NCBI GenBank assembly: GCA_005408345.1
Contig: SEMN01000322.1
Location: 248,001 to 312,000, forward strand
Reading direction: 5' to 3'
Source of the DNA: Macquaria australasica
Lineage: Eukaryota > Chordata > Actinopteri > Centrarchiformes > Percichthyidae
DNA: 64,000 bases
The translations under genes and the position numbers were made by a program. Below, one piece after another: positions 12,001-23,544 of the stretch (position 1 is the first letter of the stretch; each line of letters starts with the position of its first letter). Below the pieces are notes generated by a model that was given only the letters and a program-made list of their open reading frames with translations, was not told the origin of the DNA and did no database searches.

Positions 12001-12262
12001 CGATCAGCCGGATCCAGCAAGCGGGATCGATGCAGCGATCCTGACGGATCTCGCGGATTGATTTAACGGCGATCCGGATCCGGATTTTGCGCTGAATCTT
12101 GATTCCTGATCCTGATTTGAGCGCCGGAGGGTATGATCCCGCAAGATCTGGCAAAGGACGTTGACGCTGGAGTGGATAAGTGATCTGCAGCGTTGATGCC
12201 GATTTTATTCCGGATCTTTGATTGATTCTCGGAAGTGCTGATTTTCTGATTGAATTGTCCGA
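12001..12262 (+). promoter_or_regulatory. CpG- and GATC-dense block, candidate internal promoter / 5' UTR
   Basis: I count 23 CpG dinucleotides in 262 bases, against about 3 in the following 300. I also count 12 GATC tetramers, against about one expected. The block follows a long CT tract and precedes an ATG-headed short exon candidate with a strong donor. CpG density of this kind is typical of unmethylated vertebrate promoters. No TATA box was seen. It could instead be a degenerate GATCCG-type repeat. Confidence 0.35.
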
Positions 12263-12347
12263 ATGAACGATTTATTGAACCAGACCAGACCAGACTTTGT
12301 GCAGAACTGGGCCGACATCCATACAAGCAGCACCACACTGGGAGCAA
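12263..12347 (+). CDS. Candidate alternative first coding exon
   Basis: ATG at 12263, in context 'ccgaATGa', opens 28 codons beginning MNDLLNQTRP and ending TTLGA, plus one base. A strong donor, A|GTAAGA, follows at 12348. The frame upstream is closed by TGA at 12251. The one-base overhang joined to the acceptor at 14423 gives AAG (Lys), then the open frame of the terminal exon, without a stop. The conserved upstream exon cannot do this. The peptide is not recognised. It could be the start of a finger-less isoform. Alternatively, only its last 17 or 20 bases might serve as a frame-correcting micro-exon. No homologous protein could be searched. Confidence 0.3.
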
Positions 12348-12654
12348 GTAAGAACTCTTATCTGCTTGAAAGGCCTGTACTCGGCTGCTTAAATAGTTAA
12401 TGAGCATGTGTTTGGTTTTGGTGATGGAGATATCACTCTTGATATTGGGGGATTAAAGAGAGTGAAGTGTGGTTTGCTGCAGTAATGCAGAAATGTCTGT
12501 ATTAACAGCAGACTTTAAAAAAGAAATGAACGGCTCTGAAATCTTCAGAAGATGTAAAAAGCACAGGGATGAGAGGTTATGGTTTAGGGAAGAAGTGGTG
12601 CACAACATCACAACAGGAACATGTACTGGGCAATTATACGCTCAATGAAAAATT

Positions 12655-13010
12655 GCTCTGGGGGCTCGGTCACACCAGCAGGATTTCAGACCAAAATCAG
12701 TTGATTTAAATGGAATCGCAGCGATGAGTGGATTTGCTGTAGTAAATCAGCACACAGCTTTTGCCTAGAGTTCAATTTTGGTGAACTTTGTTGCACAAAT
12801 TCCTGCCGTTGACCAATTGCAAACCGTCTTGACAGCGCGGACCTTTGAATGAATATAGAGCTGCAGACTCCACAATAAAGCAGGCTATCATATTAGTTGA
12901 GTCACACCACCCAAAATTATATAACCCTGCTCCGCTGTGAGTGTAAACTGCTCCACAAAAGAGATGCAGCATGGTTTGCAGTCAGTGATGAGACAGGAGT
13001 GGGTGGCACA
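12655..13010 (+). repeat. Dispersed repeat family F, copy 1
   Basis: The words 'tcagaccaaaat', 'gcgatgagtggattt', 'gttgaccaa', 'ttgacagcgc' and 'actgctccacaa...atggtttgcag' recur in the same order at 49115-49985, where an LTR-like insertion splits them. The element class is unknown. Confidence 0.65.
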
Positions 13011-14423
13011 AATACATGTCCTTGAGGGTTTTGGGCGTAGCTACAGAGCCTACATGTAGCCGCCGTAGGCTACTATGGCATAGCTTACGATGTGCACCTC
13101 CTCAAACAGCATTAAAAAAGTTGAAGAAAGGCTCAGTAATCTTCTTTTTCACTAACACACATCTAGCAAAGCCATTTCACATAGCAAACCCTCTGCACAC
13201 CGTGATGGTCGTTCTTTGTCACAACGAATCAGAACGTACACACAGTAACTGGTTGCGTATGATTCTAGTTGCTAGTTTATTAGCTATACCTAGCTTAAAC
13301 TAATGCAGTCAGTATTTTGTCCACCCCATTTCTATCAATGATGGCAGACTTAATATTATAATATATAAATATATACCTCTCAGCATAACACAGTGCAGTT
13401 TAGTTCAACAGCACCACAAATCAACATCTCTCTAAAACATTAATGTAGGATTTATTGCAGGGCTGTTGTATTGGACTGCTTTAGTTTTAGTTAGGTGTTC
13501 TAATAAAATTGCAACTGAGTGTGTATAAAAGTCAGTCTGTGAATATAAGTATGAATTTTCCAGTTAAATTTGTCATTCAGTCTCAATTTGTTCTGATTCA
13601 GGAGGTGATATCAGCTCCCTTCAGTCCATCTCAAGTGGATTTAAGGGTGCAAGATAGATTCATTTTTTAAAAATAAAGAAAGCGCAACATGAAATTTGGC
13701 AGCAGCATTCCCGTGGTTTCAAAGAATCAATCAATTGACACCCTGTCCTTTCTGAAAATGTATCAGTTGCAAAAAAGTTTTCTCATTTTAAAGTTGAAAC
13801 CGATGGAAAAGTTCGACAACTGCATTTAAAGTCGACCCTCTCCGAGTGCTAAATGTATTTTCACATTTTGTATTGGAAGAGTAATAATTCATTTAAAGGC
13901 TTCTATTCTAAAATTCAACACATTTAACAAACTGGGTTTCTTGTGCGAGAGGAAGGCACTTTGAAACTTATGAGTCATCTTAAAACCTTCACTCGAGAAA
14001 TAATGGTCTGAATCATCTGCCACACTGATGTATAGACAGATGAATGTCTGGCAGCATGTTGTGCTCCAAAATGGATATTACATGTTAGAATAAAACCCTT
14101 AATCTTAATTTTTTCCCCATTTCTAAGTGAGCCACACATTCAAGTCTGTGCTTATGTTTTTTCTTAAGTCCATCCTACACCCATAAATCACATTCAGATG
14201 TGTTAAAAGCAACAAAAGTGTAATGGTGAAGAGCCAGAACGTTGAATAAATGCATAAGGAGCTTACTGTATGGGGAGTCTTAAAATGAATGCTATTCTTC
14301 TACATGCATCCCTTCATATTCCTTTATTTATAGTCAGGTTAGGCAGATAATCCTGTTATGTTTTGCATGTAAATGTAACTAGTGTCAGCTGCTGTAATCC
14401 TTTCTGCTCTCCCCTCCATCCAG

Positions 14424-17400
14424 AGCCTCAAACCCAGTTGATCCAGCCCTTCCTTCCCCTGGACCCTGCACTGGAAACCAGACTCCTGAGCAACACAAAA
14501 CGGGCGTACGGCCAAGTGGACACCAACAACACTACAACTACCGCTGCTGAATCCTGCATCCTCAACAAGACCCAAATGGACTACAATGACCTGACAGCCA
14601 CGGCCATTACGTCCAGTACCACCACCAACAACATTGTGAGCCCTGATATCAACACAAATATCCACTCTCCTACCAAAACCAGCCACTTTAACAAGATCCC
14701 TTGGGCTCATCATTATTTAAGCAACCCCATTTCTCCCAATAACATCCCAACATCTGCCAGTAACACCACCACTAATGGCTCCATTTTCAACAAAACCACC
14801 GTGACCAGCTTCAGTAAGAAAATCACCACCACCACCGCTGCCATTACTAACATGACCGACATCAGCATCAACAGTAGCAGAGTCGACTCAGACGTCCAGT
14901 CAGTCCCCAGCAGAGTCCGTCCTGTGTCCTTCTCGCTGCCCAAAAGGACCTGTGTCCTCCTCCACCAATCAGCTGCCGTCTTCATCCAAGCCGGGCGAGG
15001 CTCTGCCTTGTCAGGGAAGCAAGAAGGTGTGATGGCACAAGAAAGAGCCAAAGATCTGGGGGAGAAAGTTGCAGATCAGCGGCTCAAATCTCCAGTATCT
15101 GCAGACGTGGACAATGTAGGTGTGGATCACTGGGACACTGGAAACCAGTGCAGTGTGGACAGTAAAACTGCAATCCAGCACTCTGAGGCTGGAGCCAATA
15201 TGTCTACTGAGAGGGGAACTGGAGGACTCTCTGGGACTGGAGCCCAGGTTTCTTTATGTAATCGCAATGTGATCAGAGTTGAGGACTCTGTTATCAGCGG
15301 GAATGAAGCCCAGCTCTCCTTATGTAACGACAATGGGACTGGAGCCCAAGTCGCCAATGAAAGTGGGGCTGGAGCTCATCCTTATTTAAACAGTGGGATA
15401 CCAGGACAGGTTTCCGGCAGTGTAAGCACGGTTGTGGCTAAAGATTCAGTATGCAGAGACAGCAAGGCTGAAACCCATGACGGTGTGGACGAGTTAAACC
15501 CAACCCAAGTATTGAAAGATCTGCTTTGTCCCGCTACAAATCAGCCTCAAAAATCAATGTCTGGTGTTTTAAATGACACCAAAGAGTCTTTAATCCAAAC
15601 ACAGCACAAAGAATCAAATGCCTCTCCGTCAAACTGGGATAAAGAATCAACTTCTTTGCCTCCAAGTCGCCCCAAAGAGCCTTTTTGTAGTGTCCTGAGC
15701 CGAGACGGTAGCAGGGTTCTTCTCTGGCCGTCGGAGATGGTCAGGTACACCAAGACGTCGCCCTCCATCTCCTACAGCATCAACCCCCTACTGTACGACT
15801 TCAGAGCACATAACAGGGCCAAGGAAGGTGGTGAGGAAAAGAAAGGAGGTCTGGAGGAAGGGAGGGAGAGAATAAAGCCGTCTGTGATCAAACAACCCGA
15901 CTGCCAACAGAGGCAGGAAGTTATGGAGGCAGGAAGGGAGGTGAAGATAGATGAAAGGGAAGAAGAGGATGAAGGAGGACAGGCAGGAAATCCTATGGAA
16001 CCTGTAGCCCATTGTAGCGGCAGCGACGCAGTTCCGGACCGCTGCAACTGCCGTGATGAAAGCGCTTTAAAATTTGTTCCCGTTTCCACAGAATGCCACC
16101 TTGCACCGACGCTAGGCCTTCAAAAAACAGGGAGGAGGAGAAGGAGGAAGAGGAGGGGAGGGGTGAGGAGAGGAATGAGGAAGAGGGGTAGGAGGAAAAG
16201 AGGAGAAGAGACGGACAGGAAAGACTCGGAAAGGGGACGGAGGATAATAAGTAGCCTTTCTGAGAATCAGATGTTTGAAGGGAGAGGAGAAGAGAGGTTG
16301 AAAAGAGAGGGCACCGAAAAAGAGCTATTAAGTAATCTTGCAGCGCATCGGCTGGTAGGAGGGAAAGAAAAGAGGATGAGGGCAGAGGAGAGAAGGATAA
16401 GAGGAGATCAGACTGAGCGAGAGAGGGCAGGTAGAAATGACGAGAAGAGAGGAGAGCTATTAAGTAATCTTCCTGTGAATCGGTGTAATCGGTGTAACCA
16501 GCTGTGTCTGCAGGTGAAAAGGGAGGCCAGCCAGCATCAATCCCAGCAATCAGCCTCCGGGTGGGGCCAGGGGCTCAGAAAGCTCCTCTGCAGGGGTGCA
16601 GCATGTAACTCAGTGATTAGCCCCGTCCCTGGGTCTATTATAGAGATACCATGCTGTCCTGCAATTACGCCCGACCCTGCTCAGAATGACAGAGAGACGG
16701 GGGAGATACACATAAATACACAAGCAGGGAAGGAGGATGGGCAGATAGATGAGGAGCAAAGGAATCTGAGGAAGACAGAGATAAGAGCTGTTCAGGATGC
16801 TAAAGAAAACGTGTGTAACCTAGTGATTAGCGGCGTTTCTTTCCCCAGCCGAGACGCAGCACGCGAGCCAGAAATTTGTCTTGTTCCTACACCTCACAGG
16901 GAAACAGCATGCGATCCAGCGATTAGCCTTGTCCCTGCTCCCTTTAGAGAAACAGCGTGTAGTCAAAGACAAACAATACCTACAGGACACAGCAATCCGG
17001 TGTTAGGCCCAGCCCCACGTTGCTCTGCACAACAGACAGAAACACAACTGAGAATTAGATCAGCCTGCGCAGACATGACCCTCCTCGGCGATGCAATTTC
17101 AAAGGAAGTGATGTCGAAGAGAGCAGTAACAGCCGGGCTGAGGAAGAGGGAATTGCCGGAGGCTGGGGAAACACCGAGGAAGAAACGGAAAAGGGGAAGG
17201 AGACAAGGGAGGAGAGTCGTCTGTGCTTTGAGGACTTGGGCGCAGAGACAGGAAAGAGCATGTGTTGGGTTGACCGCTGACCTCGGCGTAGATGACGCCC
17301 CATATATGCAGGACCTTAAACTCAACAGCAACGAGACTGGGACACTTTTGGACAACTGCCTGAGGTGCGACACCAGTGAAGGCAACAGGACCGAGAAAAA

Positions 17401-18907
17401 CACTGACTGTCACTTTCTTTGCAGGACAAAACTATGCCTGTGTCATAACACAAATAACAGTGAGGCAACATTTAGTTGTAATGCTACTGACAAACTGAAT
17501 AACTGCTGCCACTGTGATGACGGCAAAGGCGGCGACTGCAATGCTGACCAATTTAGCTCTGATCCCTCTGGAGGCGAGGAAAAGAGGAAGCGCTGGTCTG
17601 AGAAACCTTTCAGTGACTGTCACACCTGTAACACACCAGGTGACCACAGCCAGCGTATTGATTCTGGCATCTGCTGCGCTACTCGTGACAATCTTTGCAA
17701 CAAAAACGACAAACACAATCTGAGCAGTAACGGTAGTGAGACGACTTTCAAGAGCGACAAAGACAAGGATCATCCTCCTGATCACGTGGACAAACTTTCC
17801 TCAGCTACCTGTAACACCGTGGACACACCTGTGGATTTACTTCTGAAAGACTTCTTTACATGTAGCACTAACGATACACATAAGCAAACAAACAATGACA
17901 AAATGTGCACTGACTCTGATTCCACTAACAATACTGGCAAAACAACAGATCATTGTGGGGAAGCTACAGCTCAGAGCCACCCCTGTGACATTACAGACAA
18001 GTGTGATGACTGCTGTAACTGTAAAACCAATGACACATGTTATCACAATTGCGATTATAGCCATACAAATAACAAAAGTGGCTGCAGTGAGGAGGATAAA
18101 ACCAAACTGCAGTGTCATATTCAACACAAAAGCAACCTCTCTGATTCAGCAATTGATTACAAAACCTGCTGGGGTATTGATCAAAGCGGCGGAAACGTCT
18201 GTGATGATATTGACAGTGGTCAGCGTGATTATTTCAACAGTAATCATGTCACTGATTGTAATCACTGTGCTCATGTTGTTGATAAGAGTAGCGCCAGAAA
18301 TGCACTCGTGAGCGTACATACGGAGCAGAGACATGAGGTTGAGAAAGAGAGAAAGGAGGAGGAGGAGGAGCAGAAACAGATGGAGAGGAAAAGGGTAAAG
18401 GAGAAGCAAGAAGAGTGGGAGAAGGAGTGGGTGAGAAGAAAGGAGAAAGAAAAGGAGGACAGGGAGAGAAGGAAGGCGATAGATTTTGAACATCTCTACC
18501 CAGAGAAGAGGCCGTGTTTTCCTCACGCCCTCCCTCCGCATTGCATCCCCCTCCACGCTCCTCTCCTCCTCCCGCCTTCCCTCTCCTCCTCTTCCTCATT
18601 CTCCTTCCATCACACCATCATCCAGCACCACCTCTCCCTCCTCCCGCCTCCCTCGCACCTCCCTGTCCACTCATACCCTCATCTCCTCCCCTCTTTCTCC
18701 CCACATCTCTCTCCTCTCACTCTTAATCCACCTCCTGCTCCTCCACCACCTCCTCCTCCCCCTTTTTACACCTCATCCCCAATCCCTCTCCTGGATGGCC
18801 CTGGTCCTTATCCCCTAGCAACGGTGTTTCACCCCTTGCAGAGTCACCACCCGTCTCTGTATCCCCCGCCCCATCCTGCAGTCTTGCCCTTACAGATGTT
18901 GTTCTAA
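14424..18907 (+). CDS. znf804a: ZNF804A-like protein, giant terminal exon
   Basis: The exon is open from the acceptor at 14423 to TAA at 18905-18907 and encodes 1,493 residues. This is larger than the matching exon of human ZNF804A, whose whole protein is about 1,200 residues as I recall. In order: an Asn/Thr-rich start (14520-14880); VSFSLPKR...SAAVF near 14924, matching FSFAFPKK...SAAAF; LLWPSEM...SPSISYS near 15715-15780, the best-conserved block of the family; an Arg/Lys-rich run (16125-16245); TPRKKRKRGRR near 17171, a likely nuclear localisation signal; a Cys-rich, Asn/Asp-rich region with about 33 Cys (17355-18285); a Glu/Lys coiled-coil stretch (18319-18495); HHTIIQHH near 18610; a Pro-rich tail; and a final HPAVLPLQMLF, very like the end of ZNF804A. 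The gene is thought to act in neuronal nuclear and RNA-related regulation, but the biochemical role is not settled. The splice phase at its start conflicts with the preceding exon (see findings). Confidence 0.88.
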
Positions 18908-18909
18908 AA

Positions 18910-18935
18910 AATAAAAAAAGAAGCAAAGAAATAAA
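18910..18935 (+). terminator. Candidate polyadenylation signals
   Basis: AATAAA occurs at 18910-18915 and 18930-18935, immediately after the stop codon. They are so close that use would give an almost absent 3' UTR. Further AATAAA at 19399-19404, followed by a T-rich stretch, is a plausible alternative. Confidence 0.4.
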
Positions 18936-21900
18936 GAAATACACTCATGAAAGATACATTTTCCCATTTTTCCAAGGAAAAAGTTGTGAGATGAAAGCAG
19001 TATTCATGTGCCATCACCTGCAAGGATAACAATTTCAGGAAGACTTAAGTAGAAAAACAAAAACCAATCTTTCTTAAAGCCAAACCTCTGGCAACTTCAT
19101 CACCCCGTCCATACACTCCCAAGTACTGATTCACACATCAGAAAAAAAACGATGGCTAATTATCTTCATCAGTCGCAATCCTGCTCAAAATGAGCCTCAG
19201 GTGTGCAGCCAGCGGAATCGTAGTGGGGATACACAGCTGGGCTCGTTTCCCTCAGCAGAAATCAGCCGACGCTCCTGCTTTGCATTTTAAACCGATGATT
19301 TGCTCGGTTTAAAGCATGTTGGAAATTTTAAACTACGGTCTGTGACTTTAAAGGACAAATCCATCATTGCACACTCTCAGATATCTTCAATCTGTGATAA
19401 TAAATGCAGGATTTTTTTTTCTTGTTGAAATATAATTTTTTTCCCCCCTGGGATGACTTTCAACACAGATGTGAACTTGTTGCTCTCAGCTGGAGGTTAT
19501 TAAGAGTTGATGGCCTGTATTACCTTTTAAGTTAGCCTCTGTTACGCTAGCCTCGGTCAGGAAGTCTGTTTTCCCAATAGAGGGTTTATTCCACAAGATA
19601 TTGTCCAAAATTAATATCAATATTACAATAAATACATCTACTACTTTAGTAGAGTTGCACCTGATCATTTTAACAAAGGTAAAAATACAATTATTTTCTT
19701 AGCATTCAGTAACAATGTGTTTATATTCACATCATACCACACAGACATAATAGACCCCATCTAGCAATGAGGCTAACCATCTTATAGTAATGCCTGAATG
19801 CTACCCAGGTGAAATAACAGAAGGTTTTCTCATTTTTCCCGTTCCGCTGACATGACCTGAATGCAGCATCAGTTACAGAAACGCGGTCAGAGCCTCGTGG
19901 CAGATGTAGTTAGCCGAATGCTAACAAAATGATTTTTCTTCTCTCTCTGTTCAAACTGATGGAAGAGATTTTCACACACATAGATCTATGCAGTGTTTCA
20001 CTTAATTTCTAGCAGACCTTCATCAGAGCATACAAACATACAGAGTACATACTGTGCACTATTAGTTTGTACTATGGACATGTTTTACAGCAGTCTTATT
20101 GCTGCATTCAGGCCTACTGATGCTGTCATTAGTGTACAAACTGTATGTCAGCCTCTTCTGCAGTGTAGTTCTTCCCGTGTGACCGTCGAACGTCAGAGCA
20201 AAATGTTAAGTTTAGAAATAAGCCTTCGCTCTTTGATTTTGAGCGACTGACTCCAGCGTCTGACCTTTCCTCTTGACGTTTAAGACTGTTGATTTTCTGC
20301 CATGTCACTCCATCGAAGCGGCACTAAGAATATCCCAAACGTGGCGGATAATTTAACATTTATTGACTCATCCAAGGAAACAAAGACCAAAAACTCGCAC
20401 AGAGAGAGTGTGGTTCAGCACGTCATATGACACACCCGGCTTCAATAGGGCCGTGTCCCCGCGAGAGGCTAGACGTAGAGATGAAAGCTGTGATGAAACA
20501 GGTGAGGATTTGATTGTCAGGTAATCACAAAACAACCATTTTTTTGATTAAAGCTCCCTCCCCCATGTTATCATTCACTGGTTGCTTGTTGCAGTTGGAC
20601 AGGTGATTTTCCACGCTGTGTTTCACCAGAAGCATCTCGACACTTCACAAAATCACCCTTTCATTCATATGCAGGAAGTTCAAAGCCTTCCTAGCAGCAC
20701 TTTTCTATCTGAGCAGCCCCTCAGGGTGGATTTTTCCTTTAAAGCTACGGGTTAGGACAAAGCCGCATGTGAATAAGTGTGGATCCGCCCTTCTGCTTTG
20801 TTCAAAGATTCCTCTTTTGAGTCTTAACGCTCCCTACTTTGTGTCATTAAGTGCAGCAGAAATACCTCACAATTAATAAAACGTGACTGCATGTTCTTAA
20901 AGTCCAGAAGGCTCCTGACAGCTCAGACTTTCAAACAGGAGTAACAATGAGGGAAGTGCAGAAGAACTCCCACACTTACTAACACGTTGTTTTTCTCAGA
21001 GACGTTTTCTCTCAAGTTGAACATCTGGCTGCGATGGCTTTGGGGCATAACTGGCATCGGCGCCTATCCATCTTAGCGACGATAGATTATTCTGGTGAAG
21101 ACAGCAGTGACAAACAAACAGACAAAACAAACAAAAAATATGCATGAAAATTAGGCTACAAGAAGCAGATTTTGTGGGCGGATCACCATCCTTAATCTCA
21201 ATACGATTTTCAGGCAAGCACTGTGAAATATTTTGCTCGTATTGATCCCAGAGGCCCAGACACACACTGTTTGAGCATTAGAGTTTTCAGTTTTCGGCTG
21301 TCTTTCCCAGAGGTCGTCGGTATGTAACTGTTGACTCCTCGCCAGATGATCTCCACAATGTTGGGCATGTCGCCATGGTGACACTATGGAGCCCAGGGTG
21401 ACCTGCTTGCAGCTTCTGCTTCTGGAGGTGTTTATGAATAGAGGTAGCGACGTGAAACTCACGACTTCTTCTACTTACGGCTCACAACAAAGAGCCGGGA
21501 TCAAATATAGCCTGTGTGACAGCAACATGCAGCAACATGCTCTCTCCCTGTAGCTCTGTACCACGATGGGTTTGAAACCATATGTTCTCTATGAATGTAG
21601 GTTTTATTAACGTGATAAAGGAAAAGAAGAAGAAAAGAAGCTGTTATTAGATGTATTTTTGTAGAGAAACCTCAGTTGAATGAGGCACAGTTTTTGTATC
21701 ATGTACTCTGATGCTATTTTAACTAGTAAATGAACTCCACACCCACTTAATTTGTCCTGTTGTTAAGCTCTTGTACATATGTTCTTTACAGTCCTGGTAA
21801 TCGATGAATGCGTTTAAAAGGCCGTGTTTAAGTTCCTCCAGAAAGCAGTTTTTTTCCCATGTTTGTCACAGAAATGTCTTGAGATCCTGATAAACTAATA

Positions 21901-22320
21901 TTTGGCTAAATCTTTTGTGTAATCTAATTTCAACCGTCTCATATCCGCAGATATTATCCCTGCTAATATAATAGATCTATAGTGAATCCACTGAGAAAAA
22001 CGAATTACTCTGAAAATGGAAATAAAATCAGTAGCCTTGATATCAGTGTGTCTTGTTGTCGTTTTTTCTTTTAAAAGGGGACCTGAAAATGACTTGCTTT
22101 CATAAAAAAGTCCATTATCAGCAGACAAATCTGTGAATCGATACCTTTTACTGCCACGTTCCTGTGATTTCCCCCGTGTGTGAAATAATAAAGCAAGAAA
22201 TGGTAAATAAAAAAAGGGGAAAAAAAGTAAATAGACAAAAAGAATACGGAGCTCCTTCAGAAAATACTTTAACCACTTTTCAAAGTGAAAAAAAAGGATT
22301 AGATCTCGGATGATCAGATG
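18936..22320. other. 3' UTR or flank and start of gene desert
   Basis: No coding exon is recognised. The first few hundred bases may be 3' UTR. The rest is ordinary AT-rich sequence without clear repeats. All open frames are short and lack domains. Confidence 0.5.
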
Positions 22321-22336
22321 CTTTGGGACTGAGACC

Positions 22337-22337
<1 letters not shown>

Positions 22338-22381
<44 letters not shown>
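22338..22381 (+). repeat. (GT)n microsatellite
   Basis: This is a 44-base uninterrupted GT array. A second one of 23 bases lies at 22511-22533. Confidence 0.95.
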
Positions 22382-22382
<1 letters not shown>

Positions 22383-23544
22383 CTCCAGAAGGCCCCCAGA
22401 CAGCTGGGACCATCATGTTCAATGACTAAAATAGCGTCAAAACTCAACATGTTCAACACCTGGGGCTGTGCGAGTGTGTGTGTGTCTTACATGTGTTCAA
22501 TATTTCCATCTGTGTGTGTGTGTGTGTGTGTGTATGTGTCAAGTCATGTCGCTTTATTACCGAATCAATGGTTCTCAGTAATTTGCTTCGGTGACCTTTA
22601 AAAACCAACAAGAACCTTCTGACATTAAAACCTGACTGTGTGGAATTAGTTTTCAAAAAGTGTGTGTGATCTTTCGGTCCTGAACTCGTCTCTCTCTTCG
22701 TACGGTCTTTGTGATGATTTTTTTTCCCCCCCGCACGCTTTCCATAAAAGGTTGATGGATGTCTCGACTCAGGCAGGCACTTTATGGTGAATGAGTTAAT
22801 AGACTCTGCGGCGCATCAGCGGCGGTGCATTATGGCTTGCTTCCCTCGCTTCAACCACAGAAACTACTCAGGAACATGTTAAGAAAACCTCAGTAGTGGC
22901 TTATTGTGTACTTCTGCAGCGAAGACACAAAGAAACTCTTCAGAAACACGACCATTAATGAGCCGCTGTGGCTGATGTCACTGTCTTTGGGCTTGATGAG
23001 AAACAAAATGTGTTGAAAAATGTATGATATTTTCATGCAAAAATAACTTTAAAATGATTTATGTATTAGGAGGAGCTCAAAGGTAGACAGAAGGGGAAAT
23101 ATCTGGTAAGATAACTAGGAGATGGCAGGAGTAAAAAATGTTACAACAGAGAGATAAGAAACAGATTTGTCAAGAAAGATCACATTAAATACTTATTTTT
23201 CAGCATTAAAACCAGATTTTTATGCAGACACATGCAGTAACAGAGTACTTTGTAATTATTTATGCTCCCTTGGTTTTATTTTGTTGTGTACACAGTCCTT
23301 CTGTTCTTGTTGTGTGAGCAGGCACGACGCTTTTAGATGACAGTTCAGTGTGAAATCTGTGTAAAACGTATTTAAACACATTATTTAACCAAGTCTCCAT
23401 TTGTTTTACTCTGAAAAGCTGCTTCTCTTCTGTGTGTGTAAGCACAGAGTCAACATCCACAACGACAGCGAGCTTTAAATTTGCTGTGTTTTCGGTTTGT
23501 TTTTTAACTTTAAGGCCATTTATTTAGTCAGACAACACCGTGTG

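Larger units (their letters stand above)
9190..14423 (+). other. Intron before the terminal exon
   Basis: This 5.2-kb interval starts GTGAGTAAC and ends in a strong pyrimidine-rich acceptor, 'ctcccctccatccag'. It contains repeat family B, a SINE, a LINE 3' tail, a CT-rich tract, a CpG/GATC-dense block with a candidate exon, and a family F repeat. Outside those features, 10330-11780 and 13020-14340 are AT-rich with nothing recognised. Confidence 0.6.

Noticed and set aside
12063..12407. 114-codon antisense frame over the CpG/GATC block
   Set aside because: The translated sequence reflects the GATC-type repetition (Arg-Ile/Asp-Pro runs) and has no recognised domain.
16540..16580. GWGQGLRK-like sequence in the terminal exon, resembling a G-patch
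   Set aside because: Only the GWxxGxGL-like start is approximated. The flanking hydrophobic and glycine positions of a G-patch are absent, and ZNF804A proteins lack that domain.
14713..18599. Several antisense open frames of 70-146 codons opposite the terminal exon
   Set aside because: They are shadows of the long conserved sense frame with its biased composition; none has a recognisable domain or splice structure.
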